Made by a program: the position numbers and the translations under genes
From: Gordionus sp. m RMFG-2023
Taxonomy: Eukaryota > Nematomorpha > Gordioida > Chordodea > Parachordodidae
Assembly (NCBI RefSeq): GCF_954871325.1
Contig: NC_088775.1
Coordinates: forward strand, 93,580,904 to 93,644,903
Direction of reading: 5' to 3'
Length of the DNA: 64,000 nt
Shown here: piece by piece, positions 36,025-50,000 of the stretch
Layout: each line of letters opens with the position of its first letter
How positions within the stretch are numbered: position 1 is the first letter of the stretch
The notes under the pieces: model-generated
The model's database searches: none
The model's input: the letters and a program-made list of their open reading frames with translations, nothing else
What the model was told of the DNA's origin: nothing

Positions 36025-39000
36025 GCTAACCTTAACCTTAATCCTAACCCTAACCCTAACACTAACCCTAACCCTAACCCTAACCCTAACCCTAACCCTA
36101 ACCCTAACCCTAACCCTAACCCTAACCCTAACCCTAACCCTAACCTTAACCTTAATCCTAACCCTAACCCTAACACTAACCCTAACCCTAACCCTAACCC
36201 TAACCCTAACCCTAACCCTAACCCTAACCCTAACCCTAACCTTAACTCTAACCCTAACCCTAACCCTAATTGCTTGAAATTTCTTCAATCAAAATAAATT
36301 TTAAAAAAAGCTAAAAATTTTATCTGTTTTCCTTATATTTTTTTGAAAAATCATAGAAGATTTTGCACAATTATTATTTGATTTTCACAAAATTATTATT
36401 TAATTTTACGAGTTAATAAGACATAGATAATTACTACCAAAATCATATTATGCACTTAGATAAAATAATTAATAAATATGTCTGAGCATATTATATTTTC
36501 TAAAATCGGTGAAAATAATATATATTACTTAAAAAATTCATATGTTGGGAATATAGTAAAAATTACTTGAAATACTGTTATTAGAGTAATTAAGGATAGA
36601 TATAATATTTGAAATAGCACTAACAGATATCTATTGTAAGTTAACACTAACCCTAACCCTAATCCTAACCCTAACCCTAACCATAACCATAACCCTAACC
36701 CTAACCCTAACCCTAACCCTAACCCTAACCCTAACCCTAACCCTAACCCTAACCCTAACCCTAACCTTAACTCTAACCCTAACCCTAACCCTAACCCTAA
36801 TTGCTTGAAATTTCTTCAATCAAAATAAATTTTAAAAAAAGCTAAAAATTTTATCTGTTTTCTTTATATTTTTTTGAAAAATCATAGAAGATTTTGAACA
36901 ATTATTATTTGATTTTCACAAAATTATTATTTAATTTTACGAGTTAGTAAGACATAGATAATTACTACCAAAATCATATTATGCACTTAGATAAAATAAT
37001 TCATAAATATGTGAGCATATTATATTTTCTAAAATCGGTGAAAATAATAAATATTACTTAAAAAATTCATATGTTGGGAATATAATAAAAATTACTTGAA
37101 ATACTGTTAATTAGAGTAATTAAGGATAGATATAATATATGAAATAGCACTAACAGATATCTATTGTAAGTTAACGCTAACCCTAACCTTAATCCTAACC
37201 CTAACCCTAACTCTAACCCTAACCCTAACACTAACCTTAACCCTAACCCTAACCCTAACCCTAACCCTAACCCTAACCCTAACCATAACCCTAACCCTAA
37301 CCCTAACCTTAACTCTAACCCTAACCCTAACCCTAATTGCTTGAAATTTCTTCAATCAAAATAAATTTTAAAAAAAGCTAAAAATTTTATCTGTTTTCCT
37401 TATATTTTTTTGAAAAATCATAGAAGATTTTGCACAATTATTATTTGATTTTCACAAAATTATTATTTAATTTTACGAGTTAATAAGACATAGATAATTA
37501 CTACCAAAATCATATTATGCACTTAGATAAAATAATTAATAAATATGTCTGAGCATATTATATTTTCTAAAATCGGTGAAAATAATATATATTACTTAAA
37601 AAATTCATATGTTGGGAATATAGTAAAAATTACTTGAAATACTGTTATTAGAGTAATTAAGGATAGATATAATATTTGAAATAGCACTAACAGATATCTA
37701 TTGTAAGTTAACACTAACCCTAACCTTAATCCTAACCCTAACCCTAACTCTAACCCTAACCCTAACACTAACCTTAACCCTAACCCTAACCCTAACCCTA
37801 ACCCTAACCATAACCCTAACCCTAACCCTAACCTTAACTCTAACCCTAACCCTAACCCTAATTGCTTGAAATTTCTTCAATCAAAATAAATTTTAAAAAA
37901 AGCTAAAAATTTTATCTGTTTTCCTTTTTTTTTTTGAAAAATCATAGAAGATTTTGCACAATTATTATTTGATTTTCACAAAATTATTATTTAATTTTAC
38001 GAGTTAATAAGACATAGATAATTACTACCAAAATCATATTATGCACTTAGATAAAATAAATCATAAATATGTGAGCATATTATATTTTCTAAAATCGGTG
38101 AAAATAATAAATATTACTTAAAAAATTCATATGTTGGGAATATTATAAAAATTACTTGAAGTACTGTTAATTAGAGTAATTAAGGATAGATAAAATATAT
38201 GAAATAGCACTAACAGATATCTATTGTAAGTTACCGCTAACCCTAACTTTAATCCTAACCCTAACCCTAACCCTAACACTAACCCTAACCCTAACCCTAA
38301 CCTAAACCCTAACCATAACCATAACCCTAACCCTAACCCTAACCCTAACCTTAACTCTAACCCTAACCCTAACCCTAACCCTAATTGCTTGAAATTTCTT
38401 CAATCAAAATAAATCTTAAAAAAAGCTAAAAATTTTATCTGTTTTCCTTATATTTTTTGGAAAAATCATAGAAGATTTTGCACAATTATTATTTGATTTT
38501 CACAAAATTATTATTTAATTTTACGAGTTAGTAAGACCTAGATAATTACTACCAAAATCATATTATGCACTTAGATAAAATAATTAATAAATATGTCTGA
38601 GCATATTATATTTTCTAAAATCGGTGAAAATAATAAATATTACTTAAAAAATTCATATTTTGGGAATATAGTAAAAATTACTTGAAATACTGTTATTAGA
38701 GTAATTAAGGATAGATATAATATTTGAAATAGCACTAACAGATATCTATTGTAAGTTAACACTAACCCTAACCCTAATCCTAAACCTAACCCTAACCCTA
38801 ACACTAACCCTAATCCTAACCCTAACCTATACCCTAACCTATACCCTAACCCTAACCCTACCCTAACCTATACCCTAACCCTAACATCAAATGCTTGAAA
38901 TTTCTTCAATCAATATAAATTTTAAAAAAAGCTAAAAATTTTATCTGTTTTCCTTATATTTTTTTGAAAAATCATAAAAGATTTTGCACAATTATTATTT

Positions 39001-40338
39001 GATTTTCACAAAATTATTTTATTTAATTTTACGAGTTAGTAAGACATAGATAATTACTAAATCATATTATGCAATTAAATAAAATAATTAATAAATATGT
39101 CTGAGCATATTATATTTTCTAAAATCGGTGAAAATAATAAATATTACTTAAAAAATTAATATGTTGGGAATTTAATAATAATTACTTGAAGTACTGTTAA
39201 TTAGAGTAATTAAGGATAGATATAATATATGAAAAAGCACTAACAGATATCTATTGTAAGTTAACGCTAACCCTAACCTTAATCCTAACCCTAACCCTAA
39301 CCCTAACCCTAACCCTAAATGCTTGAAATTTCTGCAATCAAAATAAATTTTAAAAAATGCTAAAAATTTTATCTGTTTTTCTTATATTTTTTTTGAAAAA
39401 TCATTGAAGATTTTGCACAATTATTATATATTTTCACAAAATTATTTTATTTAATTTTACGAGTTAGTAAGACATAGATAATTACTACCAAAATCATATT
39501 ATGCACTTAGATAAAATAATTCATAAATATGTGAGCATATTATATTTTCTAAAATCGGTGAAAATAATAAATATTACTTAAAAAATTCATATGTTGGGAA
39601 AATAATAAAAATTAATTGAAGTACTGTTAATTAGAGTAATTAAGGATAGATATAATATATGAAATAGCACTAACAGATATCTATTGTAAGTTAACACTAA
39701 CCCTAACCTTAATCCTAACCCTAACACTAACCCTAACCCTAAACCTAACGCTAATCCTAACCCTAACCCTAACCTTAACCATAACCCTAACCCTAAAAGC
39801 TTGAAATTTCTTCAATAAAAATAAATTTTAAAAAAGCTAAAAATTTTATCTGTTTTCCTTATATTTTTTTGAAAAATCATAGAAGATTTTGCACAATTAT
39901 TATTTGATTTTCACAAAATTATTATTTAATTTTACGAGTTAGTAAGACATAGATAATTACTACCAAAATCATATTATGCACTTAGATAAAATAATTCATA
40001 AATATGTGAGCATATTATATTTTCTAAAATCGGTGAAAATAATAAATATTACTTAAAAAATTCATATGTTGGGAATATAATAAAAATTACTTGAAATACT
40101 GTTAATTAGAGTAATTAAGGATAGATATAATATATGAAATAGCACTAACAGATATCTATTGTAAGTTAACGCTAACCCTAACCTTAATCCTAACCCTAAC
40201 CCTAACTCTAACCCTAACCCTAACACTAACCTTAACCCTAACCCTAACCCTAACCCTAACCCTAACCCTAACCCTAACCCTAACCATAACCCTAACCCTA
40301 ACCCTAACCTTAACTCTAACCCTAACCCTAACCCTAAT

Positions 40339-40704
40339 TGCTTGAAATTTCTTCAATCAAAATAAATTTTAAAAAAAGCTAAAAATTTTATCTGTTTTCC
40401 TTATATTTTTTTGAAAAATCATAGAAGATTTTGCACAATTATTATTTGATTTTCACAAAATTATTATTTAATTTTACGAGTTAATAAGACATAGATAATT
40501 ACTAAATCATATTATGCACTTAGATAAAATAATTAATAAATATGTGAGCTATATTTTCTAAAATCGGTGAAAATAATAAATATTACTTAAAAAATTCATA
40601 TGTTGGGAATATTATAAAAATTACTTGAAGTACTGTTAATTAGAGTAATTAAGGATAGATAAAATATATGAAATAGCACTAACAGATATCTATTGTAAGT
40701 TAAC
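40339..40704 (+). repeat. Deletion-bearing body M38
   Basis: 366 bp. GTGAGCATATTATATTTTC of other bodies is shortened to GTGAGCTATATTTTC near 40545, and ACTAAATCAT replaces ACTACCAAAATCAT. M49 (46034) and M60 (51744) share both changes. These three units occur once per eleven-unit copy, just before the second CTATACC-bearing unit, and nothing identical exists in block A. Confidence 0.8.
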
Positions 40705-41324
40705 GCTAACCCTAACCTTAATCCTAACCCTAACCCTAACCCTAACCCTAACCCTAACCCTAACCCTAACCCTAACCCTAACCTTAACTCTAACCCTAAC
40801 CCTAACCCTAACCCTAATTGCTTGAAATTTCTTCAATCAAAATAAATCTTAAAAAAAGCTAAAAATTTTATCTGTTTTCCTTATATTTTTTGGAAAAATC
40901 ATAGAAGATTTTGCACAATTATTATTTGATTTTCACAAAATTATTATTTAATTTTACGAGTTAGTAAGACCTAGATAATTACTACCAAAATCATATTATG
41001 CACTTAGATAAAATAATTAATAAATATGTCTGAGCATATTATATTTTCTAAAATCGGTGAAAATAATAAATATTACTTAAAAAATTCATATTTTGGGAAT
41101 ATAGTAAAAATTACTTGAAATACTGTTATTAGAGTAATTAAGGATAGATATAATATTTGAAATAGCACTAACAGATATCTATTGTAAGTTAACACTAACC
41201 CTAACCCTAATCCTAAACCTAACCCTAACCCTAACACTAACCCTAATCCTAACCCTAACCTATACCCTAACCTATACCCTAACCCTAACCCTACCCTAAC
41301 CTATACCCTAACCCTAACATCAAA

Positions 41325-44300
41325 TGCTTGAAATTTCTTCAATCAATATAAATTTTAAAAAAAGCTAAAAATTTTATCTGTTTTCCTTATATTTTTTTGA
41401 AAAATCATAAAAGATTTTGCACAATTATTATTTGATTTTCACAAAATTATTTTATTTAATTTTACGAGTTAGTAAGACATAGATAATTACTAAATCATAT
41501 TATGCAATTAAATAAAATAATTAATAAATATGTCTGAGCATATTATATTTTCTAAAATCGGTGAAAATAATAAATATTACTTAAAAAATTCATATGTTGG
41601 GAATATTATAAAAATTACTTGAAGTACTGTTAATTAGAGTAATTAAGGATAGATATAATATATGAAATAGCACTAACAGATATCTATTGTAAGTTAACGC
41701 TAACCTTAACCTTAATCCTAACCCTAACCCTAACACTAACCCTAACCCTAACCCTAACCCTAACCCTAACCCTAACCCTAACCCTAACCCTAACCCTAAC
41801 CCTAACCCTAACCCTAACCCTAACCCTAACCCTAACCTTAACCTTAATCCTAACCCTAACCCTAACACTAACCCTAACCCTAACCCTAACCCTAACCCTA
41901 ACCCTAACCCTAACCCTAACCCTAACCCTAACCCTAACCTTAACTCTAACCCTAACCCTAACCCTAATTGCTTGAAATTTCTTCAATCAAAATAAATTTT
42001 AAAAAAAGCTAAAAATTTTATCTGTTTTCCTTATATTTTTTTGAAAAATCATAGAAGATTTTGCACAATTATTATTTGATTTTCACAAAATTATTATTTA
42101 ATTTTACGAGTTAATAAGACATAGATAATTACTACCAAAATCATATTATGCACTTAGATAAAATAATTAATAAATATGTCTGAGCATATTATATTTTCTA
42201 AAATCGGTGAAAATAATATATATTACTTAAAAAATTCATATGTTGGGAATATAGTAAAAATTACTTGAAATACTGTTATTAGAGTAATTAAGGATAGATA
42301 TAATATTTGAAATAGCACTAACAGATATCTATTGTAAGTTAACACTAACCCTAACCCTAATCCTAACCCTAACCCTAACCATAACCATAACCCTAACCCT
42401 AACCCTAACCCTAACCCTAACCCTAACCCTAACCCTAACCCTAACCCTAACCCTAACCCTATTAACTCTAACCCTAACCCTAACCCTAACCCTAATTGCT
42501 TGAAATTTCTTCAATCAAAATAAATTTTAAAAAAAGCTAAAAATTTTATCTGTTTTCTTTATATTTTTTTGAAAAATCATAGAAGATTTTGAACAATTAT
42601 TATTTGATTTTCACAAAATTATTATTTAATTTTACGAGTTAGTAAGACATAGATAATTACTACCAAAATCATATTATGCACTTAGATAAAATAATTCATA
42701 AATATGTGAGCATATTATATTTTCTAAAATCGGTGAAAATAATAAATATTACTTAAAAAATTCATATGTTGGGAATATAATAAAAATTACTTGAAATACT
42801 GTTAATTAGAGTAATTAAGGATAGATATAATATATGAAATAGCACTAACAGATATCTATTGTAAGTTAACGCTAACCCTAACCTTAATCCTAACCCTAAC
42901 CCTAACTCTAACCCTAACCCTAACACTAACCTTAACCCTAACCCTAACCCTAACCCTAACCCTAACCCTAACCCTAACCATAACCCTAACCCTAACCCTA
43001 ACCTTAACTCTAACCCTAACCCTAACCCTAATTGCTTGAAATTTCTTCAATCAAAATAAATTTTAAAAAAAGCTAAAAATTTTATCTGTTTTCCTTATAT
43101 TTTTTTGAAAAATCATAGAAGATTTTGCACAATTATTATTTGATTTTCACAAAATTATTATTTAATTTTACGAGTTAATAAGACATAGATAATTACTACC
43201 AAAATCATATTATGCACTTAGATAAAATAATTAATAAATATGTCTGAGCATATTATATTTTCTAAAATCGGTGAAAATAATATATATTACTTAAAAAATT
43301 CATATGTTGGGAATATAGTAAAAATTACTTGAAATACTGTTATTAGAGTAATTAAGGATAGATATAATATTTGAAATAGCACTAACAGATATCTATTGTA
43401 AGTTAACACTAACCCTAACCTTAATCCTAACCCTAACCCTAACTCTAACCCTAACCCTAACACTAACCTTAACCCTAACCCTAACCCTAACCCTAACCCT
43501 AACCATAACCCTAACCCTAACCCTAACCTTAACTCTAACCCTAACCCTAACCCTAATTGCTTGAAATTTCTTCAATCAAAATAAATTTTAAAAAAAGCTA
43601 AAAATTTTATCTGTTTTCCTTTTTTTTTTTGAAAAATCATAGAAGATTTTGCACAATTATTATTTGATTTTCACAAAATTATTATTTAATTTTACGAGTT
43701 AATAAGACATAGATAATTACTACCAAAATCATATTATGCACTTAGATAAAATAAATCATAAATATGTGAGCATATTATATTTTCTAAAATCGGTGAAAAT
43801 AATAAATATTACTTAAAAAATTCATATGTTGGGAATATTATAAAAATTACTTGAAGTACTGTTAATTAGAGTAATTAAGGATAGATAAAATATATGAAAT
43901 AGCACTAACAGATATCTATTGTAAGTTAACGCTAACCCTAACTTTAATCCTAACCCTAACCCTAACCCTAACACTAACCCTAACCCTAACCCTAACCTAA
44001 ACCCTAACCATAACCATAACCCTAACCCTAACCCTAACCCTAACCTTAACTCTAACCCTAACCCTAACCCTAACCCTAATTGCTTGAAATTTCTTCAATC
44101 AAAATAAATCTTAAAAAAAGCTAAAAATTTTATCTGTTTTCCTTATATTTTTTGGAAAAATCATAGAAGATTTTGCACAATTATTATTTGATTTTCACAA
44201 AATTATTATTTAATTTTACGAGTTAGTAAGACCTAGATAATTACTACCAAAATCATATTATGCACTTAGATAAAATAATTAATAAATATGTCTGAGCATA

Positions 44301-47019
44301 TTATATTTTCTAAAATCGGTGAAAATAATAAATATTACTTAAAAAATTCATATTTTGGGAATATAGTAAAAATTACTTGAAATACTGTTATTAGAGTAAT
44401 TAAGGATAGATATAATATTTGAAATAGCACTAACAGATATCTATTGTAAGTTAACACTAACCCTAACCCTAATCCTAAACCTAACCCTAACCCTAACACT
44501 AACCCTAATCCTAACCCTAACCTATACCCTAACCTATACCCTAACCCTAACCCTACCCTAACCTATACCCTAACCCTAACATCAAATGCTTGAAATTTCT
44601 TCAATCAATATAAATTTTAAAAAAAGCTAAAAATTTTATCTGTTTTCCTTATATTTTTTTGAAAAATCATAAAAGATTTTGCACAATTATTATTTGATTT
44701 TCACAAAATTATTTTATTTAATTTTACGAGTTAGTAAGACATAGATAATTACTAAATCATATTATGCAATTAAATAAAATAATTAATAAATATGTCTGAG
44801 CATATTATATTTTCTAAAATCGGTGAAAATAATAAATATTACTTAAAAAATTAATATGTTGGGAATTTAATAATAATTACTTGAAGTACTGTTAATTAGA
44901 GTAATTAAGGATAGATATAATATATGAAAAAGCACTAACAGATATCTATTGTAAGTTAACGCTAACCCTAACCTTAATCCTAACCCTAACCCTAACCCTA
45001 ACCCTAACCCTAAATGCTTGAAATTTCTGCAATCAAAATAAATTTTAAAAAATGCTAAAAATTTTATCTGTTTTTCTTATATTTTTTTTGAAAAATCATT
45101 GAAGATTTTGCACAATTATTATATATTTTCACAAAATTATTTTATTTAATTTTACGAGTTAGTAAGACATAGATAATTACTACCAAAATCATATTATGCA
45201 CTTAGATAAAATAATTCATAAATATGTGAGCATATTATATTTTCTAAAATCGGTGAAAATAATAAATATTACTTAAAAAATTCATATGTTGGGAAAATAA
45301 TAAAAATTAATTGAAGTACTGTTAATTAGAGTAATTAAGGATAGATATAATATATGAAATAGCACTAACAGATATCTATTGTAAGTTAACACTAACCCTA
45401 ACCTTAATCCTAACCCTAACACTAACCCTAACCCTAAACCTAACGCTAATCCTAACCCTAACCCTAACCTTAACCATAACCCTAACCCTAAAAGCTTGAA
45501 ATTTCTTCAATAAAAATAAATTTTAAAAAAGCTAAAAATTTTATCTGTTTTCCTTATATTTTTTTGAAAAATCATAGAAGATTTTGCACAATTATTATTT
45601 GATTTTCACAAAATTATTATTTAATTTTACGAGTTAGTAAGACATAGATAATTACTACCAAAATCATATTATGCACTTAGATAAAATAATTCATAAATAT
45701 GTGAGCATATTATATTTTCTAAAATCGGTGAAAATAATAAATATTACTTAAAAAATTCATATGTTGGGAATATAATAAAAATTACTTGAAATACTGTTAA
45801 TTAGAGTAATTAAGGATAGATATAATATATGAAATAGCACTAACAGATATCTATTGTAAGTTAACGCTAACCCTAACCTTAATCCTAACCCTAACCCTAA
45901 CTCTAACCCTAACCCTAACACTAACCTTAACCCTAACCCTAACCCTAACCCTAACCCTAACCCTAACCCTAACCCTAACCATAACCCTAACCCTAACCCT
46001 AACCTTAACTCTAACCCTAACCCTAACCCTAATTGCTTGAAATTTCTTCAATCAAAATAAATTTTAAAAAAAGCTAAAAATTTTATCTGTTTTCCTTATA
46101 TTTTTTTGAAAAATCATAGAAGATTTTGCACAATTATTATTTGATTTTCACAAAATTATTATTTAATTTTACGAGTTAATAAGACATAGATAATTACTAA
46201 ATCATATTATGCACTTAGATAAAATAATTCATAAATATGTGAGCTATATTTTCTAAAATCGGTGAAAATAATAAATATTACTTAAAAAATTCATATGTTG
46301 GGAATATTATAAAAATTACTTGAAGTACTGTTAATTAGAGTAATTAAGGATAGATAAAATATATGAAATAGCACTAACAGATATCTATTGTAAGTTAACG
46401 CTAACCCTAACCTTAATCCTAACCCTAACCCTAACCCTAACCCTAACCCTAACCCTAACCCTAACCCTAACCCTAACCTTAACTCTAACCCTAACCCTAA
46501 CCCTAACCCTAATTGCTTGAAATTTCTTCAATCAAAATAAATCTTAAAAAAAGCTAAAAATTTTATCTGTTTTCCTTATATTTTTTGGAAAAATCATAGA
46601 AGATTTTGCACAATTATTATTTGATTTTCACAAAATTATTATTTAATTTTACGAGTTAGTAAGACCTAGATAATTACTACCAAAATCATATTATGCACTT
46701 AGATAAAATAATTAATAAATATGTCTGAGCATATTATATTTTCTAAAATCGGTGAAAATAATAAATATTACTTAAAAAATTCATATTTTGGGAATATAGT
46801 AAAAATTACTTGAAATACTGTTATTAGAGTAATTAAGGATAGATATAATATTTGAAATAGCACTAACAGATATCTATTGTAAGTTAACACTAACCCTAAC
46901 ACTAATCCTAAACCTAACCCTAACCCTAACACTAACCCTAATCCTAACCCTAACCTATACCCTAACCTATACCCTAACCCTAACCCTACCCTAACCTATA
47001 CCCTAACCCTAACATCAAA
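41325..47019 (+). repeat. Eleven-unit higher-order repeat, copy C (M40-M50)
   Basis: Length is 5695 bp. Unit starts are 41325, 41969, 42497, 43033, 43558, 44081, 44587, 45015, 45493, 46034 and 46514; array lengths are 270, 153, 162, 150, 150, 131, 54, 102, 168, 114 and 131 bp. By eye the bodies are almost base-for-base those of copy B. The 21-bp length difference is accounted for by two arrays: the doubled array after M40 (+24) and a 3-bp loss in the M41 array, which carries CCCTATTAACTC as in M24. M50 has a private CACTAATCC variant in its array. The near identity implies very recent duplication, or an assembly of overlapping copies. Confidence 0.9.
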
Positions 47020-50000
47020 TGCTTGAAATTTCTTCAATCAATATAAATTTTAAAAAAAGCTAAAAATTTTATCTGTTTTCCTTATATTTTTTTGAAAAAT
47101 CATAAAAGATTTTGCACAATTATTATTTGATTTTCACAAAATTATTTTATTTAATTTTACGAGTTAGTAAGACATAGATAATTACTAAATCATATTATGC
47201 AATTAAATAAAATAATTAATAAATATGTCTGAGCATATTATATTTTCTAAAATCGGTGAAAATAATAAATATTACTTAAAAAATTCATATGTTGGGAATA
47301 TTATAAAAATTACTTGAAGTACTGTTAATTAGAGTAATTAAGGATAGATATAATATATGAAATAGCACTAACAGATATCTATTGTAAGTTAACGCTAACC
47401 TTAACCTTAATCCTAACCCTAACCCTAACACTAACCCTAACCCTAACCCTAACCCTAACCCTAACCCTAACCCTAACCCTAACCCTAACCCTAACCCTAA
47501 CCCTAACCCTAACCCTAACCCTAACCCTAACCCTAACCTTAACCTTAATCCTAACCCTAACCCTAACACTAACCCTAACCCTAACCCTAACCCTAACCCT
47601 AACCCTAACCCTAACCCTAACCCTAACCCTAACCCTAACCTTAACTCTAACCCTAACCCTAACCCTAATTGCTTGAAATTTCTTCAATCAAAATAAATTT
47701 TAAAAAAAGCTAAAAATTTTATCTGTTTTCCTTATATTTTTTTGAAAAATCATAGAAGATTTTGCACAATTATTATTTGATTTTCACAAAATTATTATTT
47801 AATTTTACGAGTTAATAAGACATAGATAATTACTACCAAAATCATATTATGCACTTAGATAAAATAATTAATAAATATGTCTGAGCATATTATATTTTCT
47901 AAAATCGGTGAAAATAATATATATTACTTAAAAAATTCATATGTTGGGAATATAGTAAAAATTACTTGAAATACTGTTATTAGAGTAATTAAGGATAGAT
48001 ATAATATTTGAAATAGCACTAACAGATATCTATTGTAAGTTAACACTAACCCTAACCCTAATCCTAACCCTAACCCTAACCATAACCATAACCCTAACCC
48101 TAACCCTAACCCTAACCCTAACCCTAACCCTAACCCTAACCCTAACCCTAACCCTAACCCTAACCTTAACTCTAACCCTAACCCTAACCCTAACCCTAAT
48201 TGCTTGAAATTTCTTCAATCAAAATAAATTTTAAAAAAAGCTAAAAATTTTATCTGTTTTCTTTATATTTTTTTGAAAAATCATAGAAGATTTTGAACAA
48301 TTATTATTTGATTTTCACAAAATTATTATTTAATTTTACGAGTTAGTAAGACATAGATAATTACTACCAAAATCATATTATGCACTTAGATAAAATAATT
48401 CATAAATATGTGAGCATATTATATTTTCTAAAATCGGTGAAAATAATAAATATTACTTAAAAAATTCATATGTTGGGAATATAATAAAAATTACTTGAAA
48501 TACTGTTAATTAGAGTAATTAAGGATAGATATAATATATGAAATAGCACTAACAGATATCTATTGTAAGTTAACGCTAACCCTAACCTTAATCCTAACCC
48601 TAACCCTAACTCTAACCCTAACCCTAACACTAACCTTAACCCTAACCCTAACCCTAACCCTAACCCTAACCCTAACCCTAACCCTAACCATAACCCTAAC
48701 CCTAACCCTAACCTTAACTCTAACCCTAACCCTAACCCTAATTGCTTGAAATTTCTTCAATCAAAATAAATTTTAAAAAAAGCTAAAAATTTTATCTGTT
48801 TTCCTTATATTTTTTTGAAAAATCATAGAAGATTTTGCACAATTATTATTTGATTTTCACAAAATTATTATTTAATTTTACGAGTTAATAAGACATAGAT
48901 AATTACTACCAAAATCATATTATGCACTTAGATAAAATAATTAATAAATATGTCTGAGCATATTATATTTTCTAAAATCGGTGAAAATAATATATATTAC
49001 TTAAAAAATTCATATGTTGGGAATATAGTAAAAATTACTTGAAATACTGTTATTAGAGTAATTAAGGATAGATATAATATTTGAAATAGCACTAACAGAT
49101 ATCTATTGTAAGTTAACACTAACCCTAACCTTAATCCTAACCCTAACCCTAACTCTAACCCTAACCCTAACACTAACCTTAACCCTAACCCTAACCCTAA
49201 CCCTAACCCTAACCATAACCCTAACCCTAACCCTAACCTTAACTCTAACCCTAACCCTAACCCTAATTGCTTGAAATTTCTTCAATCAAATAAATTTTAA
49301 AAAAAGCTAAAAATTTTATCTGTTTTCCTTTTTTTTTTTTGAAAAATCATAGAAGATTTTGCACAATTATTATTTGATTTTCACAAAATTATTATTTAAT
49401 TTTACGAGTTAATAAGACATAGATAATTACTACCAAAATCATATTATGCACTTAGATAAAATAAATCATAAATATGTGAGCATATTATATTTTCTAAAAT
49501 CGGTGAAAATAATAAATATTACTTAAAAAATTCATATGTTGGGAATATTATAAAAATTACTTGAAGTACTGTTAATTAGAGTAATTAAGGATAGATAAAA
49601 TATATGAAATAGCACTAACAGATATCTATTGTAAGTTAACGCTAACCCTAACTTTAATCCTAACCCTAACCCTAACCCTAACACTAACCCTAACCCTAAC
49701 CCTAACCTAAACCCTAACCATAACCATAACCCTAACCCTAACCCTAACCCTAACCTTAACTCTAACCCTAACCCTAACCCTAACCCTAATTGCTTGAAAT
49801 TTCTTCAATCAAAATAAATCTTAAAAAAAGCTAAAAATTTTATCTGTTTTCCTTATATTTTTTGGAAAAATCATAGAAGATTTTGCACAATTATTATTTG
49901 ATTTTCACAAAATTATTATTTAATTTTACGAGTTAGTAAGACCTAGATAATTACTACCAAAATCATATTATGCACTTAGATAAAATAATTAATAAATATG

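Larger units (their letters stand above)
35651..41324 (+). repeat. Eleven-unit higher-order repeat, copy B (M29-M39)
   Basis: Length is 5674 bp. Unit starts are 35651, 36271, 36802, 37338, 37863, 38386, 38892, 39320, 39798, 40339 and 40819; array lengths are 246, 156, 162, 150, 150, 131, 54, 102, 168, 114 and 131 bp. Markers shared with copies C and D but absent from block A include GGGAAAATAATAAAA in M36, CCCTAAAAGCTTG at the start of M37, and GTGAGCTATATT (a short loss) in M38. M33 alone has GTTACCGC in place of GTTAACGC near 38234. Two CTATACC arrays occur per copy, after M34 and M39. Confidence 0.9.
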
